NCBI GenBank assembly: GCA_023614405.1
Contig: CM042691.1
Location: 170,162,927 to 170,226,926, forward strand
DNA length: 64,000 nucleotides
Source: Avena insularis
Taxonomy: Eukaryota > Streptophyta > Magnoliopsida > Poales > Poaceae
Reading direction: 5' to 3'
Positions 20,392-32,636 of the stretch are shown here, piece by piece; within the stretch, counting starts at the first letter, position 1, and the number at the start of each line of letters is the position of its first letter. The translations under genes were made by a program, and so were the position numbers. The notes beneath the pieces were generated by a model. The model was given only the letters and a program-made list of their open reading frames with translations. It had not been told where the DNA came from and searched no databases.

Positions 20392-23300
20392 TGTAACATC
20401 CCAAAATTCTCCTAATTTTGGAATGTGAAATAAATAAATAAGATTGATTGATTGTTTGACTTTGTTGAAAATTCTCAAAGAGAAGAAACTTTTTGAATAG
20501 AAAATCCTACCTTGAATTCAAAATCTTATATTCTTTTGTTATGACCTAAGTAGCCATATAGGCAAAAGGGCATGGATTGATTATGGATTATAGAATTGGT
20601 GTGCAAGATTTCAAAATGAAAATCATGAAGCATTCATAAGCATTTCATTACATCCATGCAAAGTTCTCACAAACTAAATCCAAATCCTGGTATCTAAATC
20701 CTATAGTTGATTTGCCCAAATGTTCCTAAAGGAAATTAAATTGACTTTATAAAACCCACTGTTGCTAGGGCAGCGATTATTGCTAAATTATAGCCTAAAA
20801 AATCCAATTAATATTACAAAATTTTAGAAACAAAATTGAACTTATTTGGAGCTATTATAAAAAAGTTATGGAATAAATACAAACAAATAAAGATATAAAT
20901 AAAATGAAATATACAAGGATTTATAAATTCACTATTTGCAAACTAGTAAAAAGATTATAAATATGATCCTACAATAACCTATTCGATTTTAGAAAAAATT
21001 AGAAACAAGAATCATATCATTTGGAGTTCGTATGCAAAAGATATGAGGAAAACAAGTAAATAGAAAAAGAAAATAAAAACCTAAGCGGGCTGGCCCACCC
21101 GGGACGACCGAACCAGCACGCACGTACACAGCAACGGTCGATCCCAGCCTTGCTTTAAAAACCGTGCGAATCAGATTTTCTCAAACCTATCTCTATTCAA
21201 ACTCTCATAACTTTTTATCTACAACTCCAAATCGACTTCCGTTTGTTTCTACTTGTTCCCTACTCCAAGGTCTATCTCTACAGCCGTACGAGTTTCTCTC
21301 CTCGAAATCCCGAATCTACATATGCCCGAATCTTATTTCGCTTTTTAACCCATCTAGACTTTGTCGTTTACCTTCGGTTAAAAAACGAAAGTTGTAGAAC
21401 TCGTCGAAACCTTTCAATCCCGACAAACCTCACCTCTTTTCATCCACCATAGCCGGAGAATTTCGCATCACAATATTTCAGATCTTACGGTGTAAATCCA
21501 AGATGTACTCGCACTCGTTCCTTCAAATCCAAATTCCTTTGGTGAGAAGGTAGGAATAATGATTCCCCACAAATTTTATGGTCTAAGTTTTTCAATTTGA
21601 CCTACGGATTTGTCTCTCTAACACAGATCTGTTTCTTGTCTATTCTGAGCCAAAAATCGGGTCGATCTCTTCTTCTAGCCACCGGATCCTATCCAAACGG
21701 TCGAGATCCAATCAAACCGGTGCATGCCATATCGTCATTCCAGTCAGCTTCCTCATCAACGCCACGTCATCGTCAGGTCAGCATCTAGTCCCAGTCAACA
21801 TGCAAAATTAACCTGTCCAGTCAGCGGAATATTCTCTCGAATATTCCGTTCGAATTCAAAATTGCACATTATAGATCTAACTTGTAAAATTCCTTAGAAA
21901 TTCATACGACGTCCAAAAATTGCGTATAATATATCAAATTGAAGATAATTTTATGTAAAATCATCTTATCAGAATATATCCAACTTTTACTGTACGTGGT
22001 TACTGCCGTAATTTAATTAGTTTTAATGGTCTTTTAGGTTAATAAATTCATAGGAAATTATCTGTAACTCCGAAAAATATGAACAATATATCAAATTGAA
22101 GCTACTGTAATGTACATTAATAATATCTGGTTGGATCTAGCCTTTGCGGACTATTTAGTCCGTAGCAATTTAATTAGTTTTAATGGCTTTATAAATCATT
22201 AAATTCATAGTAAATTAATTGCCTGTCACAAAAATATAAATGATATACCGATGGAAAGCTGGTTATATGTAGATCATCAATATGCAATTATTTCAGCCTT
22301 TGACTATAAGGTTTTGCCATGAAGATTTAAATGGTTTAATGGCCTATTTAGAGTAATAAATTCATAAGAAAATAAATACTACTCAGAAAATTACAAATAA
22401 TATGTCCCTGGAATCATAATTCCGTTGAGCTTACAGATATAATTTTAGTTTGATTTGTAGACAACAGAAACTATATGAATCATTTAAAACCCATTAAACA
22501 CTATTTAAAGCATACAAAAAGATCTATAACTCCGATGAATCCAACGCCTACTGGTTTGTATTAACGTCATCTATCCAGTAAACCAAAGAAACAAATTTAA
22601 TTCGACAGTTAGAACAGGCGTTACAATAGAACTATTAAAAACCCTATATTGGCAAGTAATTATTAATAACAAGTACTCCATTGCATTAATTGGCCTCTTG
22701 CATGCATCATATACTTCAATATTGTTTAGAAAACTAAAGTAACAACCATTGTGACTTATTAAATTGTCATGCATGCATTTGTTGCATTTGTTTGATCTCT
22801 ATGTGCTGTTGTTTATGATTGTATGCAATTGTTTGCTCGATAGATTGCGAGGAGTGCAACGTGTGTGATTACAACTACTATGATTGCAAGTATTGTGGTT
22901 ATGATGAGAGCAACCATTATATCTATGAGAATTGTGAGGATTATCTAATCGACTACATCTACAACAAAGGCAAGTGGTGCTATCTTGGTCATAAATGTCC
23001 TATTGTTTTCCTATGCATTGTAGATGTTTTTTTGTAGAATTGCATATGTAGGAATTGATGTGTATATGCTATGCTATGTCCCATATTATTCCCTAGCATT
23101 CCTTGTTTATGAGCCACCGTTGGTAGATGTGCTTAGCCATGCTATGATGAACGAGGGCTGGGTTACATCACTGATGTTGATTCTAAATGTGTTGGTTTGT
23201 GAAAACTAAAACAACTTAATCAATGAATCTCCTGGGTGTGATGGGATTGATAATTTTTGGTGGTATCATTGCGGAAAGGCACCCAGGACACTGAGAAAGG

Positions 23301-24182
23301 ATTGGTTTCTTTGTTTGGTAGCTTTCGTGTGCAACCATGTGCCAATAATGAAATGGGCGGTTGGTTGAACTCAGTAGGTTGTGGTAACTCGAACCCACGT
23401 ATCCAGAGATGTAGATAGTGTAGGTTGGACCGGTGCGTGTCGGGTTTGGGGAGCTACTTCCCGAACGGTTCCTTCTTGGACTTCTCCCTATCATCACCCA
23501 ATATGAGAGTGGTGGTACGATCTGGGCTGGCCAAGTCACATGGGTAAAGTGTACTAACCCCTGCAGGGTGAATAAACTAAGTGCTTAGCTGTGTCCCCGG
23601 TTATGTACAATTTGAGCGACCTGATACTGATGCTATGATACTTCTCACTCATCCTTATTTCTTAATTACTTAAAACTTGTTGGGTGAACATAATTGGGTA
23701 GGAGCACCTGGGAGTGAACCAGAGTGTCCTATTTATCGTATTGGAAAACTACTTTGTTACAAATGTTAGGATAAAACTGTTGCTTTATGCAAATGAGCCC
23801 GAACTCCACTTGGCCAAATAAGCATGTAGTTGATAGATATGTTGTTAACCACTTTATCCTACTTGCCATACATTCAATGTATTGACCATTCGTGGCTGCA
23901 ACGTTTCATGTTGCAGGTTATATCGTATCTGAGTGATCGTTCATAGGTCGCGAGACTCCACTCAACAATTGTTCGTCTGTGGCACATTTGGAGGATGGAG
24001 ATCTACCTTGTATTCGTTTTCCGCTGTGTAATTGAATAAATAATGTAAATTCTGGATCATATTCGTTGTATTTATGATGCACAATTATATTTGGTATCAT
24101 TTTGTACTGTGTGTGCTAGTGAACCGATCAAGGGATTGGCACTATACACATGAACTCAGCCTTATCAAGCGAGGGTGTTACA
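20392..24182 (+). mobile_element. Solo long LTR (3.8 kb) inside element A
   Basis: Starts TGTAACATCCCAAAATTC and ends GAGGGTGTTACA. The 5-bp duplication TAACC lies at 20387-20391 and 24183-24187. No coding sequence or second LTR copy is seen within it. The start matches the 5' end of the element D LTR (TGTAACATCCCAAAA), so it belongs to a related long-LTR chromovirus-type family. Short ORFs inside (for example 22819-23037) look spurious. Confidence 0.8.
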
Positions 24183-24187
24183 TAACC

Positions 24188-27055
24188 CAATAGTTTTATC
24201 GAGTCTTTGAAGTTATTACTTCTGTAATAAGATCTCCTTATCCTTTTTATTTGATTTTTGTGCCAAGAATAACCTCTAATGAGAGAGAAGTAAGATTTGG
24301 GGAGTTGTTGTCCCGAAACAGATTCTTGTGCTTCACTGTAAAAATTCGTGAAAAATCTCTGTATGTCAGATTGAGCTGTAAGTTTCTGAATAAATCCCCC
24401 AGGTTGTTATATAACTTTAGTTAGTTCAACACTTTTTGATTTGAGAAACAAAAGGTCTTCGAAAAAATCGGTTTCTACCCGCTGGTCTGTTTTGACAGAT
24501 TTCTGCCATAATTTGATTTGCCTCTTTATCGATTTATTTTTGGGTTCTCTTTGGTAAATTGAGCTTTTTGAGGAAATTGATACAGTAGCTTGTGTTTTTA
24601 ATGAAAGTTTTGCCGTTTTAAAACTAAACCCCAAAATTTTATTATTTATTGAATGCACTAATGTTGCTAATGAAGATTGTGTGAAGTTTTGTATGAAGGA
24701 AAATTTTCAGGTGTAAGGGAAGAATGATGTAATGAGACGAAGAATGGACAAAAGCTCAAGCTTGGGGATTCCACCCCGTGTTCCCCCAAGAAATATTCAA
24801 GAGGTACAAGCGTCAAAGCTTGGGGATGCCCAAGGCATCCCCTTCTTCATCAATAAAAATCTCAGGTCTTTCTAGAAACTTCATTTTTTATTGTTTCATG
24901 CACAGTTGTGTTGTTCTTGGAGTGTCTTTGTTTTTGTTTTTAGTTTTATTTTTCTTGGTTTGATGCAATAAGTTGGTTGGATCCCAACACACTTCTTTTG
25001 GAGAGAGACACACTCTGTTTTCATTGCCTAGTACACTCTAGTTTTCACTCTTATTGTTCTCTGAGTGTTCACTTTTGCTAGCACTGTGTTTAGCCTTAGT
25101 TTTCTTGTGCTTTAAGCTTAGAACTTTTTAGTTCTTCTTTGTGGATTTGTGAGGCAAGCTCACTGATCTTTATTGATTATTATCTTTGTGAGTTGTTTCA
25201 AATAATTTGATTGGTGTTGGAAAGGAGTAGGAAGTTCTTGCTTATAGTAGTACAAAAGGAGCTTGCTTTGACTATGGCTTCGACTTTATCATGTCATGCT
25301 AGATGTTGTTTTGACCTTATTCTTAGTGATTATTGTTGTAGCATGACTTGTTCCAAACAATTAGTATTGCTTAATGTTCCTTGGAAGAATCATGCATTGT
25401 TTTAGTATACAAAAGCATAGTATTGTGGTATTCTCTGGCACATGCTCACACAATGTTATGACTATGAACCAGTCACCTTAGCCTCTATGATCATTTAGTT
25501 TTTGACTTGTGGTACCACTTTATGCTTTAGTTGATAATGTTTTGCCGCTATGCATGATTATGGCCATTATTGCTCTCTTAGTCGGTCGCTCCCAGTCTTT
25601 TGCTAGCCTCCACTTGTATTGAGTAAGCTCTACTCATGCATCCAACTCCCAAGAAACCAAGTTATTCCAAAGAGTCCACTATAAATTCCTATGCATGGTG
25701 TGTTACACCATTCCAAGTATATTCTTGTTTTATCTATCTTCCAAATTAAACTTGTTATGTGAAAATTAGTGATTAAAGCTCTCACAAACTTGATGGCACA
25801 CTTATTTTTCTTGCCCCTAATAAACTTGAACCATTGTGTCATCTATGTTGTATATGCTTGCACTTATAAGTTGGGAATTATCAGAACCGTGCTGTCACGG
25901 AGAACGCTTTCAACACCTGTAAATATCTACCTAGTTGATATCATGCTCTTTTGTTTATGGATATCATCGGTGTGAAATAAAAGGGGAGATTGTAAGTCCA
26001 TTTTATGTATGTGTGTTAGAGAAACGCCTGGGCTGCTAGCCTAAGCCATGCCTAATCATGGTGGAAATTTGCAGCATCACCATAGTGAGCAATTATGAAG
26101 CATTCTTCTCATAAAAAAAGAGAGATAGAAAAAAGAGATTGAGAAAAATAAAAAAGATATGAGAAAAGAGGAAAGAGAGAAAAAAACACCATTTTCCTAT
26201 GGTAAATAAGAAGATTATTGAGATGCTCATTGTCTGCTTGCCTTGTCATTTTGATATGGGATAGCTCCTGTGTCATGGGGCAAGGGGTACCCTATTGGCG
26301 GTTCTTTATGATACACATGTACTTACTATGACAAGAACTTACCGGTAACCAAAGTTGAGTAGCATGAGGAGCGGCCCTCGTACTCAAGGGACATGAGATT
26401 GCCAACTTATACTTTGTCAAGCATATACTTCATATTTTGTTCACTTTAACCTTAATCACTTCAAGATGCTTATGATAGGGGCAATGAGAGCTGAAAGCTA
26501 ACAAGTACCATAATTTTTGGAAGCTCTTTATGAAACTTGAAATCCATGCTTCCCTTCGAAGGGCCTTTCTTTCCACTTTTATATTGAGTCTCCACCTTCT
26601 ATCCGTAGGCACCAATTAAGAGAGCATAGTTTCCATTCTTAGTTCTATGTTCATTGTCCCAAAACTTATTGATTGATTCATAATGTTGATATTGCTTGCT
26701 ATCTAGTCACCCTTATGAACTTTGAAGGTGTCCTATGCATTTATGTTTTGCTACTCCACGAGGGACAAGCTGAATGCCACTATGCTATGTTTTCTATATG
26801 TGAAACAAACAAACATCTTTCAATGCATTATTATTCATGAATATTTTGTTTGTACCTTTTTCATGTTACAACATAGTTGCTATGTCTTATTGTTAGAACT
26901 TCATCTTTTATGCTCATGTTTAGAGTACTTTGATCCCAGCTTTCAATGCTTGCAAATGGTTTGATCTTGATTGTGATGGTGCATGTCACCTCAAAAATTA
27001 TTATTTTTATCACATACCTACTCGAGGACGAGCATGAGTTAAGCTTGGGGATGCT
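24188..27055 (+). other. Element A 3' interior, non-coding
   Basis: No ORF longer than chance. From about 25200 on it matches the 3' interior of element B (38890-40575), with the best match around 25880-26100. A purine-rich stretch lies at 26105-26190. It ends AAGCTTGGGGATGCT (27041-27055), a purine-rich priming tract before the 3' LTR. Confidence 0.65.
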
Positions 27056-27891
27056 TGATACGTCGTAAACGTATCTGTAATTTTTGATGCTCCATGCTTG
27101 TGTTATGTCTTTTGTTTTATGTTTTGTCTACACTTTGAGGTATTTTTATACATTTTCTAGAACTAACCTATTGACAAGATGCCATAGTGCCAGTTGCCTA
27201 TTTTCTGCTGTTTTTGGTTTCAGAATAGCTAAAAAATGAATATTCTCGAAATTTGATGGGACAAAGGCCAATCTTCATATTTTTCCCGGAACGATGCGGA
27301 AAATTGAAGGAGAGACGGAGTAGGGCACCAGGGTGGGCACAACCTAGGTTGATGCGGTCCCACCCTGGCCGTGCCACCAGGGGGTGTGGCCCCCTGGACG
27401 CCTCCTCGCCTTGCCCCTTCGCCTATAAGAAGCCCCCGAGGCAAAAACCCTAAGGAATCCATCATACATCCACGAAAAGTTCTGCAGCACTGCCGCCACC
27501 GAAGGGGAGATTCGGGGGACAGATGTCTCTCTTCCGGCACCCTACCGGGATGGGGAAGTGCCCCCGGAGCCATCTCCATTGATCTCTACCACCATCTCCA
27601 TCGCCGTTGCTGATTCTCATGATGAGGAGGGAGTAGTTCTTCCTCGAGTCTAATGGCTCTACCGGTATCTATGTGTTCATCTCTCTCTCTATGCGTGATC
27701 ATATTGTGATCATGAGTTTGTAATCAAGTAGATCTACTCTGCTACTCAAGTGCTTTAATAGATCTCTGGCTCTCCCCATGTGTGTGAAAGTGACAGCGTG
27801 CATACCGTGGTGGCAGTTAGGCTAGAGTTTACATAAATACTCAAGTGCTTCAATAGATCTATGCTCTCCTCATGTGTGTGAAAGTGACAGC
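27056..27891 (+). repeat. 3' LTR of element A, left part
   Basis: Starts TGATACGTCGTAAACG and follows the 5' LTR closely until element B interrupts it at 27892. The GC-rich U3 and CGCCTATAAGAAGCC are at 27310-27435. Confidence 0.85.
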
Positions 27892-29266
27892 TGATACGTC
27901 CAAAACATATCTACTTTCCCGAACACTTTTGCTATTGTTTCTCCTCTAAACTTGTGTGATTTGGATAAAACTAACACGGACTGACGCTGTTTTCAGTAGA
28001 ATTACCTTGGTGTCTTATTTTTGTACAGAAAATCAACTATCAGGAAAAATCCCGGAAAATATGCCAAAAATTATATTTCACCAGAAGACCCACAGAGCGA
28101 GAAGACGAGACGGAGAAGGGGCCTAGGTCGCCCACACCCCTGCCAGGCACGGGCCCACCACTGACCGCGCCTAGGGGGGGTGCAGCCACCCTAGGCACCC
28201 CCTCAGCCTCCCTCTGCGCCTATAAGTTAACTTTTGACTTAAAAACCGAGGGGGGTTCGATAGTTTTCCAGAAAGAGTTCCGCTCCGCCGCCACCAGAAA
28301 CCAAGATTCGGATCCAGAAACTCCGTTCTGGCACCCTGCCGGGACGAGGAATTTGGAGAGGATCATCGCCATCGTCATCACCAACACATCTCCATCAACC
28401 ATCAATGTTTCCCTCATACATGAGTGCATAATCCCCCGTTGTAGGATTGGGGATGGTAGGGATTGTATGAGTTCTATCATGTAATCGAATAAGATCTGTT
28501 AGGGCATAGTGCCTAGTATCTCTATTAGTGCTATTTGACTTTGTTGCAACTTGTTGTGCTTAATGCTTTTCACTAGGGCCCGAGTCCCATGATCTCAGAT
28601 TTGAACTTATTATTGAATCATTATGATATTATTGTTTGTGATCTTATCTGCAAGTTGTGTACACATATCATTGTCCGGATCCAAAGGCCCCAAATTTACA
28701 ATAATTGGGACAACCAGATGGGATGGCTGTGGTGTGAGGATCACATGTGTTCACAGAGTGTTAATGCCTTGCTCCGATGCTCTATTAAAAGGAGCACCTT
28801 AATTACCAATAGTTCCCTAGAGGCCCCGCTGCCACGGGCTGTCTGGACAGAAGATGTTGTGCAAGTTCTCATTGCGAGCACGTATGACTATATTTGGAGC
28901 ACATGCCTAGGATTGTTTAGTACTTGGTTGCTTGTTATTATTTATCTACAAGGCCCTAGATCTTGAAGTTACATGTTTAGACTCGTCCATGCAACGCTCG
29001 TCCATCCATCCCTATGCTTAGCGCACTCGAATCCCACTGTTACCATTACTGTTACTATTGCTCCTGTTTTACTGTTGCTGTTGCTACTATCAAATTGTTG
29101 CTACTGATAAACTTCTCTGAGCAAGAACTATTTCTAGGTGCAGCTAAATTGACAACTCAGCTATTAAGGCTTGCAAGTATTCTTTGGCTCCCCTTGTGTC
29201 GAATCAATAAATTGGGTAATACAACCCGCGAAGACTGTTGCGATCCCCTACACTTGTGGGTCATCA
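27892..29266 (+). repeat. 5' LTR of element B
   Basis: TGATACGTCC to GGTCATCA. GC-rich U3 at 28120-28210, then CGCCTATAAGTT (TATA-like, about 28216-28227). It matches 40576-41935 almost throughout. Confidence 0.9.
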
Positions 29267-29277
29267 AGACTATTTTC

Positions 29278-29295
29278 TGGCGCCATTGCCGGGGA
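29278..29295 (+). other. Primer binding site for tRNA-Asp, element B
   Basis: TGGCGCCATTGCCGGGGA, one base different from the standard TGGCGCCGTTGCCGGGGA, located 11 bases after the LTR. Confidence 0.85.
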
Positions 29296-29355
29296 GCATA
29301 GCTTTATTTGTAAGTTCACTTGGATCTACTATTGTTCACTGCTACTCCTTTCATC

Positions 29356-30866
29356 ATGGAGAAGTCTCGTGATGGAAAGTTTCCTATTTTACCATCCACT
29401 ACAAGGAGAGGTACAGTCCTAAACACCTCTGTTGCTCTTGATTCACCGTCTGTTATAAGTAAGCTTGTCACACCACCACCACATACTCATGCTACACACA
29501 CTGCTACTACTGCTGAATCTGAAACTGCTTTTGATGCTCATGATGTTACTTCTACTATGCTTGATGCGAGTGGTTCATTAGGTCCTTTTCTAGATGCTAC
29601 TATGGCTAGTCTAGGAAATACCGAAACTCCTAGTGAAGATACTGTTACACCTGTTATCTCACCTAAGTCTAGTGAGAGTTATGATATTAATGATGGTTAC
29701 ATTGAGTTTACTGATGAATTTGTTGAAGAGTGCCGAAACACACATGGTACTAGTGCTATTAAGAGTCTCCTTGCTAGACGTACTATTATGCCTAAACTGC
29801 CCTCTGATCCTAAGTTTGCCACCTCTCCCATAGATATTAAAGATAAAGATTATGATTTCTCTCTTGATTTGTCCTATTTAGATATTGTTGAGAAAGAACC
29901 TTTCTGTGGGACTGAAAATGAGAGTGTTGTGGCTCATATGAATGAGCTTTCTACTATGAGTGCTCTTTTCTCTAAGGATTTTAAGATGTGCAAGTACTTT
30001 GTTACTAAGATCTTCCCTTTTTCACTAAAAGGAGAATCTAGGGCTTGGTTTAATAGATTGCCTCCTGGTTCCATTGATAGCCCTGATTGCTTGATTACTT
30101 CTTTCTTCCAAAAATATTTTCCTCCCATTTCTAGACATGCTTCTTTGCAGAGACTTTTTGATTTTAAACAGGGAGAAGAAGAGAAATTGCCTGAGTCATG
30201 GACAAGGTTCTGTGCCTTCATTCATGCACATCCTGGATGTCCATTGCCTAAGAATGAGATTCTTGATATTTATTATAATGGACTAACTGATGATTCTAGG
30301 ACCTAACTAGATAGCTTTGCTGATTGTGTTTTCAGGAAAAGAACTCCTACAAATGCTGAAGAATTAATGGCTAAGATAAGCAAGAATTATGATGATTGGA
30401 CTTCAATTGAGCTAAATACACATGAGCCTATTACTACTGAACCAGTTCCAACGCCAACACCGAAGAAGAGGGGAGTTATGCATTAAATGATGAAGTGATG
30501 AAAGAATCTAAAAGATGTCTAAAGGAGAAAGGTATTAGAGCTGAAGATGTGAAGAATCTACCTCCTTTAGAAGAATTATGTAAGCCAATTCCCCACTCAT
30601 CCACTATTGAGGTACACTCTCTCCAACACTTTGATGAAGGTGATATTCCCTATGGTAAGCCTCCTGATCAATGCTTAGAGGAACTTAACACATTTATTGT
30701 TAAACAAGGTAATTTTAATAAACAACTTCAGAATAATTTATTGGAAAACTCTAGAGCTATCCATGAGTTGAAAGAAATTATGGAAAGAACTTCTAATGAT
30801 ATTAAAATGCTTTATAAACACTTTCAAATGGTTCAAACCCAACTTGATCAACTTGTTAAGGTATAA
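29356..30866 (+). pseudogene. Element B gag, one stop and one frameshift
   Basis: An ATG at 29356 gives MEKSRDGKFPILPSTTRRG. A Ser/Thr-rich N-terminal part (about residues 15-110) is followed by the retrotransposon gag domain: FPFSLKGESRAWFNRLPPG, then SFFQKYFPPISRHASLQRLF and GLTDDSRT at the end of the first open stretch (stop TAA at 30304-30306, probably a former Gln). Reading continues in frame to about 30486, shifts, and goes on from 30495 with PPLEELCKPIPHSS to a coiled-coil-like Gln/Asn/Leu-rich end at 30866. Gag forms the particle and binds element RNA; no CCHC knuckle is visible. The start is chosen just after the primer site. Confidence 0.85.
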
Positions 30867-30882
30867 AAGGATATGCTAGTTA

Positions 30883-31962
30883 ATGCTTCAGGAAATAAAC
30901 ATGCGTGGAATTAGAACTAGGAATGGTATAGCTACTCAAGATCCCTTATATCCTGAAGGACACCCTAAAATAATTGAGCAGGACTCTCAACAAGGTGATA
31001 ATAGTGGTAGTCCTCGTAAGAGAAAGAAAAAGAAACATAAAGTAGTTGAGGAACCACTTGAACCTGCTGTAGATCCTGATAGTATATCTGTCTCTGATGC
31101 TGAAACTGAGAGTGGTAATGGTAATAATGATGCTCCTGATAAGGAGGAAGTTGAGGAAGAACCTGAGAAGCACACTAAGAACACTAGGTACACAAAGGAA
31201 TATTTTATTGCTAATAAACATGGTAAAGAGAGAGAACCTTGGGTGCAGAAACCTATGCCTTTTCCAGGTAAGAAACACAAGTCAAAGGAGGAAGAACACT
31301 ACAACAAGTTTTGTGAGTGGATGAAACCTTTATTTTTGCAAATTCCTTTGACTGATGCTATTAAATTGCCTCCTTATTCAAATTATATGAAGGATATTAT
31401 CTCTAATAAAAGGAAGATTCCTAATGAGGAGATTTCTACTGTGCTTCTTAATTATTCCTTCAATGGTAAGGTTCCAAAGAAACTTGGTGACCTAGGTATA
31501 CCAACTATTCCTTGCTCTATTAAGAATAATTGTGTTAGAACTGCTTTATGTGATTTGGGAGCTGGAGTTAGTGTTATGCCTTTTTCTCTCTACAAGAGAC
31601 TCTAGCTAGAAAAGTTGATACCAACTGATATATCTTTGCAAATGGCTGATAAGTCAACTACTATTCCTGTTGGTATATGTGAGGATGTTCCTGTTCAAGT
31701 GGCTCATAATTGCTTGGTTTTGACTGATTTTGTTGTGCTTGAAATGCCAGAAGATGATAATATGTCCATTATTCTTGGGAGACCTTTTCTTAATACTGCA
31801 GGTGCTGTCATTAATTGTAATCAAGGAAAAGTAACATTCAATATTGATGACAAAGAGCATACTGTTTATTTCCCCAAGAAGGTTGTTAAGAGCTATTGCC
31901 TGAATTCAATTGAAAAGGTTGAGAGCATCAAGGTTGGAGAAATATATTGTCCCATTCCATAG
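30883..31962 (+). pseudogene. Element B aspartic protease region, one stop
   Basis: The frame starts with a linker rich in Lys, Glu and Ser (basic RKRKKKKHK near residue 46, acidic PDKEEVEEEPEKH near 110). KYTK-like and KFCEWMKPLFLQIPLTDAI wording follows, typical of Athila-lineage gag-pol. The retroviral-type protease fold has its active site in RTALCDLGAGVSVMP (about 31540-31580) and the second loop in IILGRPFLNTAGAVI (about 31770). A TAG at 31603-31605, where RL-LEKL would need Gln, interrupts it, and the frame continues to 31962. Nothing resembling reverse transcriptase follows: the reading ends in an ordinary stop and then non-coding DNA. Confidence 0.85.
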
Positions 31963-32359
31963 GAAAATTTTGAAACTATTATGATTGGGACCATTGCTAT
32001 CAAGTATGAGGTAACATAATCACCTTATGGAATGCAAAGTTTTGTTTCATATAAGATTGTTTTGGTAACAAGACTTGATCAACCTTGTTAACAAAAGGAT
32101 TTTAATGAACAAAATAATGTTATCACTGTGGTTATACTTGCTTTCTTTTACTTTCTCCTTCCTAGTCTTTGCCTTTCTTTTGCTAGCTTTGGTTTTGCTA
32201 GTTGTTTGCTGGTTAGTTTGTCTTAGAGTTTCTGTAGTTTGGCTTTTGGTTTGCTTTTGCTTCCTCTGAAAAAACTGTTTCTGCGAGAAAATCAATTTTC
32301 ATACCCTGAAAATTGGCCAAAAATAAAGTTTTCCAAAAACTCCAGAAAATTCAAAATAA

Positions 32360-32530
32360 TTTTTTCTTAAAAAAAGGGGCCGAGAGACACCTGGAGTGAC
32401 CCAGGGGCCACCCCTGGCCACCACACCCATGGTAGGCGCAACCTACCTGTGGGTGGCGCCTAGGGGGGGGGGGTCTAGCCCACCTGGGCCCCTTCAAGGT
32501 GCCCCCTCAAAGGCATCTTCTTTCTCTCTC
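32360..32530 (+). promoter_or_regulatory. U3-like GC-rich block inside element B (putative internal promoter)
   Basis: After an A-rich stretch comes a GC-rich run with ACCCCTGGCCACC, GGTGGCGCCTAGGGGGGGG and CCACCTGGGCCCC. The LTR has the same arrangement at 28120-28210 (GGCCCACCACTGACCGCGCCTAGGG, then CACCCTAGGCACCCC), preceded there too by AAAAATCCCGGAAAATATGCC-like sequence (internal counterpart about 32290-32350). Unlike the LTR, no clear TATA box follows. A pyrimidine-rich leader starts at about 32515. Confidence 0.5.
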
Positions 32531-32636
32531 CCGAAAAACACCGGAAAACTTGATCAAGCTTGAGTTCTTGCTCGTGATTTTCGATCTCCTTGCTCAGCCC
32601 ATCTTTGCTGCTGATTTTTGGAGATATTGCTCCTTG

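Noticed and set aside
22819..23209. Cys/Tyr-rich short ORFs resembling a small secreted protein
   Set aside because: Inside a solo LTR bounded by a target duplication; composition follows local repeats of TGTGATTACAACTACTATG-type sequence, and there is no signal peptide.
28589..28966. 125-codon ORF, almost repeated at 41275-41652
   Set aside because: Both copies are the same place in the two LTRs of element B, so similarity reflects LTR identity. No domain or start context supports a protein.
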